From contig JAFGDA010000104.1 in the NCBI GenBank assembly GCA_016932375.1, positions 1 to 6,578 of the forward strand: DNA of 6,578 nt. Direction: 5' to 3'. Both the position numbers and the translations under genes were made by a program. Of the stretch, positions 4,611 to 6,578 are shown piece by piece (position 1 is the first letter of the stretch; each line of letters opens with the position of its first letter). The notes beneath the pieces are model-generated. The model had not been told where the DNA came from, did not search any database, and was given only the letters and a program-made list of their open reading frames with translations. This stretch comes from Actinomycetota bacterium (GTDB lineage Bacteria; Actinomycetota; Humimicrobiia; Humimicrobiales; Humimicrobiaceae).

Positions 4611-6395
4611 ATGATTAATGCTTTATATAAGGAACACCCTAGAATAGGAATCCGTCCAGTTATAGATGGACGAATGGCCATAAGGGAAACTCTTGAAAGA
4701 CAGGTAATGGCTATGGCTAATTCCGCAGCCAAATTAATATCCGGCAGCTTAAAATATCCTGACGGCAAAAATGTGGAGTGCGTTATTCCTGATACCGTGA
4801 TAGGAGGAGTTGCAGAAGCGTGCGCTGCTGAAAAAAAATTTTCAAGGGAAAATGTAGGTGCCACTCTTTCTGTTACACCCTGCTGGTGCTATGGACTGGA
4901 AACAATGGATATGAATAAGGAAAGGCCTGTTGCAATATGGGGGTTTAATGGAACCGAACGCCCCGGAGCTGTTTACCTGGCTGCGGTTCTTGCGGCGCAT
5001 AACCAGAAGGGGATACCGGCATTCGGCATCTATGGAAAGGATGTCCAGGATGCTGATGATGGTGCCATTCCTGATGATGTTAAGGAAAAAATTCTTTTAT
5101 TTGCAAGTTCTGCACTGGCTGTAGCTGCCATGAAAGGAAAATCATATCTTTCCATCGGAAATGTATCAATGGGTATAGCTGGCTCAATTTCAAATCCGGA
5201 TTTTTTTGAAGATTATCTTGGGATGCGGCTTGAATATGTCGATATGACTGAAATAAAAAGAAGGATTGACCGTGAAATATATGATAAAAAAGAATATGAA
5301 AAGGCCCTTTCATGGGTAAAAAAGAACCTTACCGAAGGACCTGACGATAATCCTGAAAACAAAAGGAAAAAAAGGGAAGAACTTGACAGTGACTGGGAGT
5401 TTATTGTCAGGATGACCCTGATATGCCGTGACCTCATGTCCGGTAACCCCTTCCTGAGTGAAATGGGATACCATGAAGAATCCCTCGGGCATAATGCGCT
5501 TGTCTCAGGTTTCCAGGGACAGAGGCAGTGGACAGACCATTATCCAAACGGGGACTTTACTGAAACCATTTTAAATAGTTCTTTTGACTGGAGCGGCAGA
5601 AGGCCTCCTTATATTATGGCTACCGAAAATGACTGCTTAAACGGCGTTTCGATGCTTTTTGGATATCTGCAGACCAATACGGCGCAGATATTCTCGGATG
5701 TAAGGACATACTGGAGCCCTGAAGCAGTCAGGAGAGTAACCGGCCATATACTTGATGGCGAAGCGGAAAATGGAATAATACACCTGATAAATTCCGGGTC
5801 CTCGGCCCTCGACGGAACAGGCCAGCAGGGGATTGATGATAAACCAGCAATAAAACCATTCTGGGAGATAACAGACGAAGAGGTGGATAAATGCCTGAAA
5901 TCCACGCTTTTCAGGCCAGCAGATGTTGATTATTTCAGGGGTGGTGGATTTTCAACCGATTTTACCACAAGGGCAGGGATGCCTATTACAATGTCAAGGA
6001 TAAATATCATAAAGGGGCTCGGCCCCGTACTCCAGATAGCCGAAGGGGTAACAGTCGAATTGCCACCGGCAGCACATGACAAACTTGATAAGCGGACAAA
6101 TCCCACATGGCCTACAACATGGTTTGCACCAAGAATTACAGGCAGGGGGGCCTTCAGCAATGTATATTCGGTTATGAATAACTGGGGTGCCAATCATTGC
6201 GCTTTAAGCTATGGCCATATTGGAAAGCTTCTTATAACACTTGCATCAATGTTAAGGATACCTGTTAATATGCATAACATAGAAGATAATTTAATATTCA
6301 GGCCAGGCGCCTGGAATTTTTTCGGAACCGGCAACAGGGAAAGCGCCGATTTCCTTGCCTGCAAAAATTTCGGCCCGTTCTATAAGAAAATTTAA
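4611..6395 (+). CDS. fucI: L-fucose isomerase
   Basis: 594 residues, close to the 591 of E. coli FucI. It should interconvert L-fucose and L-fuculose, and often also D-arabinose and D-ribulose, in the cytosol as a Mn-dependent hexamer. This is the first step of fucose breakdown. The N-terminal part includes RIGIRPVIDGR (11-21) and a P-C-W-C-Y-G motif near residues 90-95. Residues expected at the catalytic and metal site are Glu339 (in ATEND), Asp363 (in SDVRTYW) and His529 (in NWGANH). They correspond to E. coli Glu337, Asp361 and His528. The blocks GFQGQRQWTD, LNSSFDW, YFRGGG and IIKGLGPVLQIAEG are strongly conserved, and the protein looks intact. No fuculokinase, aldolase or transporter is in the window. 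Downstream genes beyond 6578 would show whether a full pathway exists. Confidence 0.97.
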   Translation: MINALYKEHPRIGIRPVIDGRMAIRETLERQVMAMANSAAKLISGSLKYPDGKNVECVIPDTVIGGVAEACAAEKKFSRENVGATLSVTPCWCYGLETMDMNKERPVAIWGFNGTERPGAVYLAAVLAAHNQKGIPAFGIYGKDVQDADDGAIPDDVKEKILLFASSALAVAAMKGKSYLSIGNVSMGIAGSISNPDFFEDYLGMRLEYVDMTEIKRRIDREIYDKKEYEKALSWVKKNLTEGPDDNPENKRKKREELDSDWEFIVRMTLICRDLMSGNPFLSEMGYHEESLGHNALVSGFQGQRQWTDHYPNGDFTETILNSSFDWSGRRPPYIMATENDCLNGVSMLFGYLQTNTAQIFSDVRTYWSPEAVRRVTGHILDGEAENGIIHLINSGSSALDGTGQQGIDDKPAIKPFWEITDEEVDKCLKSTLFRPADVDYFRGGGFSTDFTTRAGMPITMSRINIIKGLGPVLQIAEGVTVELPPAAHDKLDKRTNPTWPTTWFAPRITGRGAFSNVYSVMNNWGANHCALSYGHIGKLLITLASMLRIPVNMHNIEDNLIFRPGAWNFFGTGNRESADFLACKNFGPFYKKI

Positions 6396-6398
6396 TCC

Positions 6399-6417
6399 TT
6401 ATCTTTATAAAAGATAA
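6399..6417 (+). terminator. Weak hairpin just after fucI
   Basis: TTATCTTT (6399-6406) pairs with AAAGATAA (6410-6417) around a 3-base loop, 4 bases after the fucI stop. The stem has a single G-C pair and no following T-run, so it is a poor intrinsic terminator. It may instead protect the 3' end. Confidence 0.3.
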
Positions 6418-6485
6418 TAATATTTCGATACAAATTTTTCTTTCATTAAATATTCTATTATCCATTTTCATAATATTATTTAAAT

Positions 6486-6523
6486 AGGGGATTTTCAGTT
6501 ATTTTATAATCCCTGTTTATATT
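6486..6523 (+). terminator. Second terminator-like hairpin downstream of fucI
   Basis: GGGATT (6488-6493) pairs with AATCCC (6508-6513). Flanking A and T can extend the stem with a bulged G, and a T-rich stretch (TGTTTATATT) follows. The 14-base loop makes it weaker than a classical terminator. It is the best candidate end for the fucI transcript in this AT-rich tail, which otherwise holds no gene. Confidence 0.35.
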
Positions 6524-6578
6524 CAATTATTACCATGTTTTTCAAAATTAATTAAGTTTACATAATATATATTATCGG

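Noticed and set aside
4418..4864. Long minus-strand reading frames such as those opposite the acyltransferase, fucI and the lipoprotein
   Set aside because: They lie opposite clearly conserved genes, have no recognisable domains, and have low-complexity serine- or isoleucine-rich translations typical of antisense frames.
6014..6026. GGGGC/GCCCC hairpin inside fucI
   Set aside because: It encodes the conserved GLGPV segment of fucose isomerase, and the five-base stem needs no further explanation.
6562..6575. 14-base AT-only palindrome at the right edge
   Set aside because: It consists only of A and T in a very AT-rich stretch, so chance is likely, and its context is cut off by the window edge.

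Overview
The window is AT-rich bacterial DNA. It carries seven complete protein genes, all on the + strand, with mixed start codons (TTG, GTG, ATG). The best taxonomic hint is a gene pair: a bifunctional-nuclease-family (BFN) protein followed by a MerR-type regulator with a distinctive C-terminal domain. From memory, this matches the Rv1829-Rv1830 order and sequence type of Mycobacterium tuberculosis and other Actinobacteria. Together with the low GC, this suggests an AT-rich, probably uncultivated lineage related to Actinobacteria. That placement is inference. I see no mobile element, CRISPR array, tRNA or rRNA.

Layout. 56-1222: DUF3048 (YerB-like) lipoprotein with a glutamate-rich linker. 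1328-1936: hypoxanthine phosphoribosyltransferase. 1937-2133: gene-free spacer with a strong extended -10 promoter. 2134-2628: BFN/DUF151 protein. 2629-2906: structured, gene-free spacer with a nested hairpin and two abutting palindromes. 2907-3392: MerR-type regulator. 3423-3815: small protein resembling a PD-(D/E)XK nuclease. 3816-3995: -10 box and leader. 3996-4559: CysE-like hexapeptide acyltransferase. 4611-6395: L-fucose isomerase. 6396-6578: AT-rich tail with weak hairpins.

Functionally this is a mix of a surface lipoprotein, purine salvage, a BFN/MerR regulatory pair, a nuclease-like protein, a trimeric acyltransferase and a sugar isomerase. It does not read as one pathway. MerR and the nuclease-like gene are 30 bases apart and probably cotranscribed. 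The acyltransferase and fucI are 51 bases apart and may be.

I found no clear new multi-gene defence or metabolic system. The items most worth a second look are the palindromic operator-like DNA before the MerR gene, the PD-(D/E)XK-like protein with E-L-T in place of E-x-K (possibly linked to the hpt gene), and the acyltransferase whose serine-binding positions differ from CysE. Identifications come from reading the sequence and remembered family motifs; no search was run.
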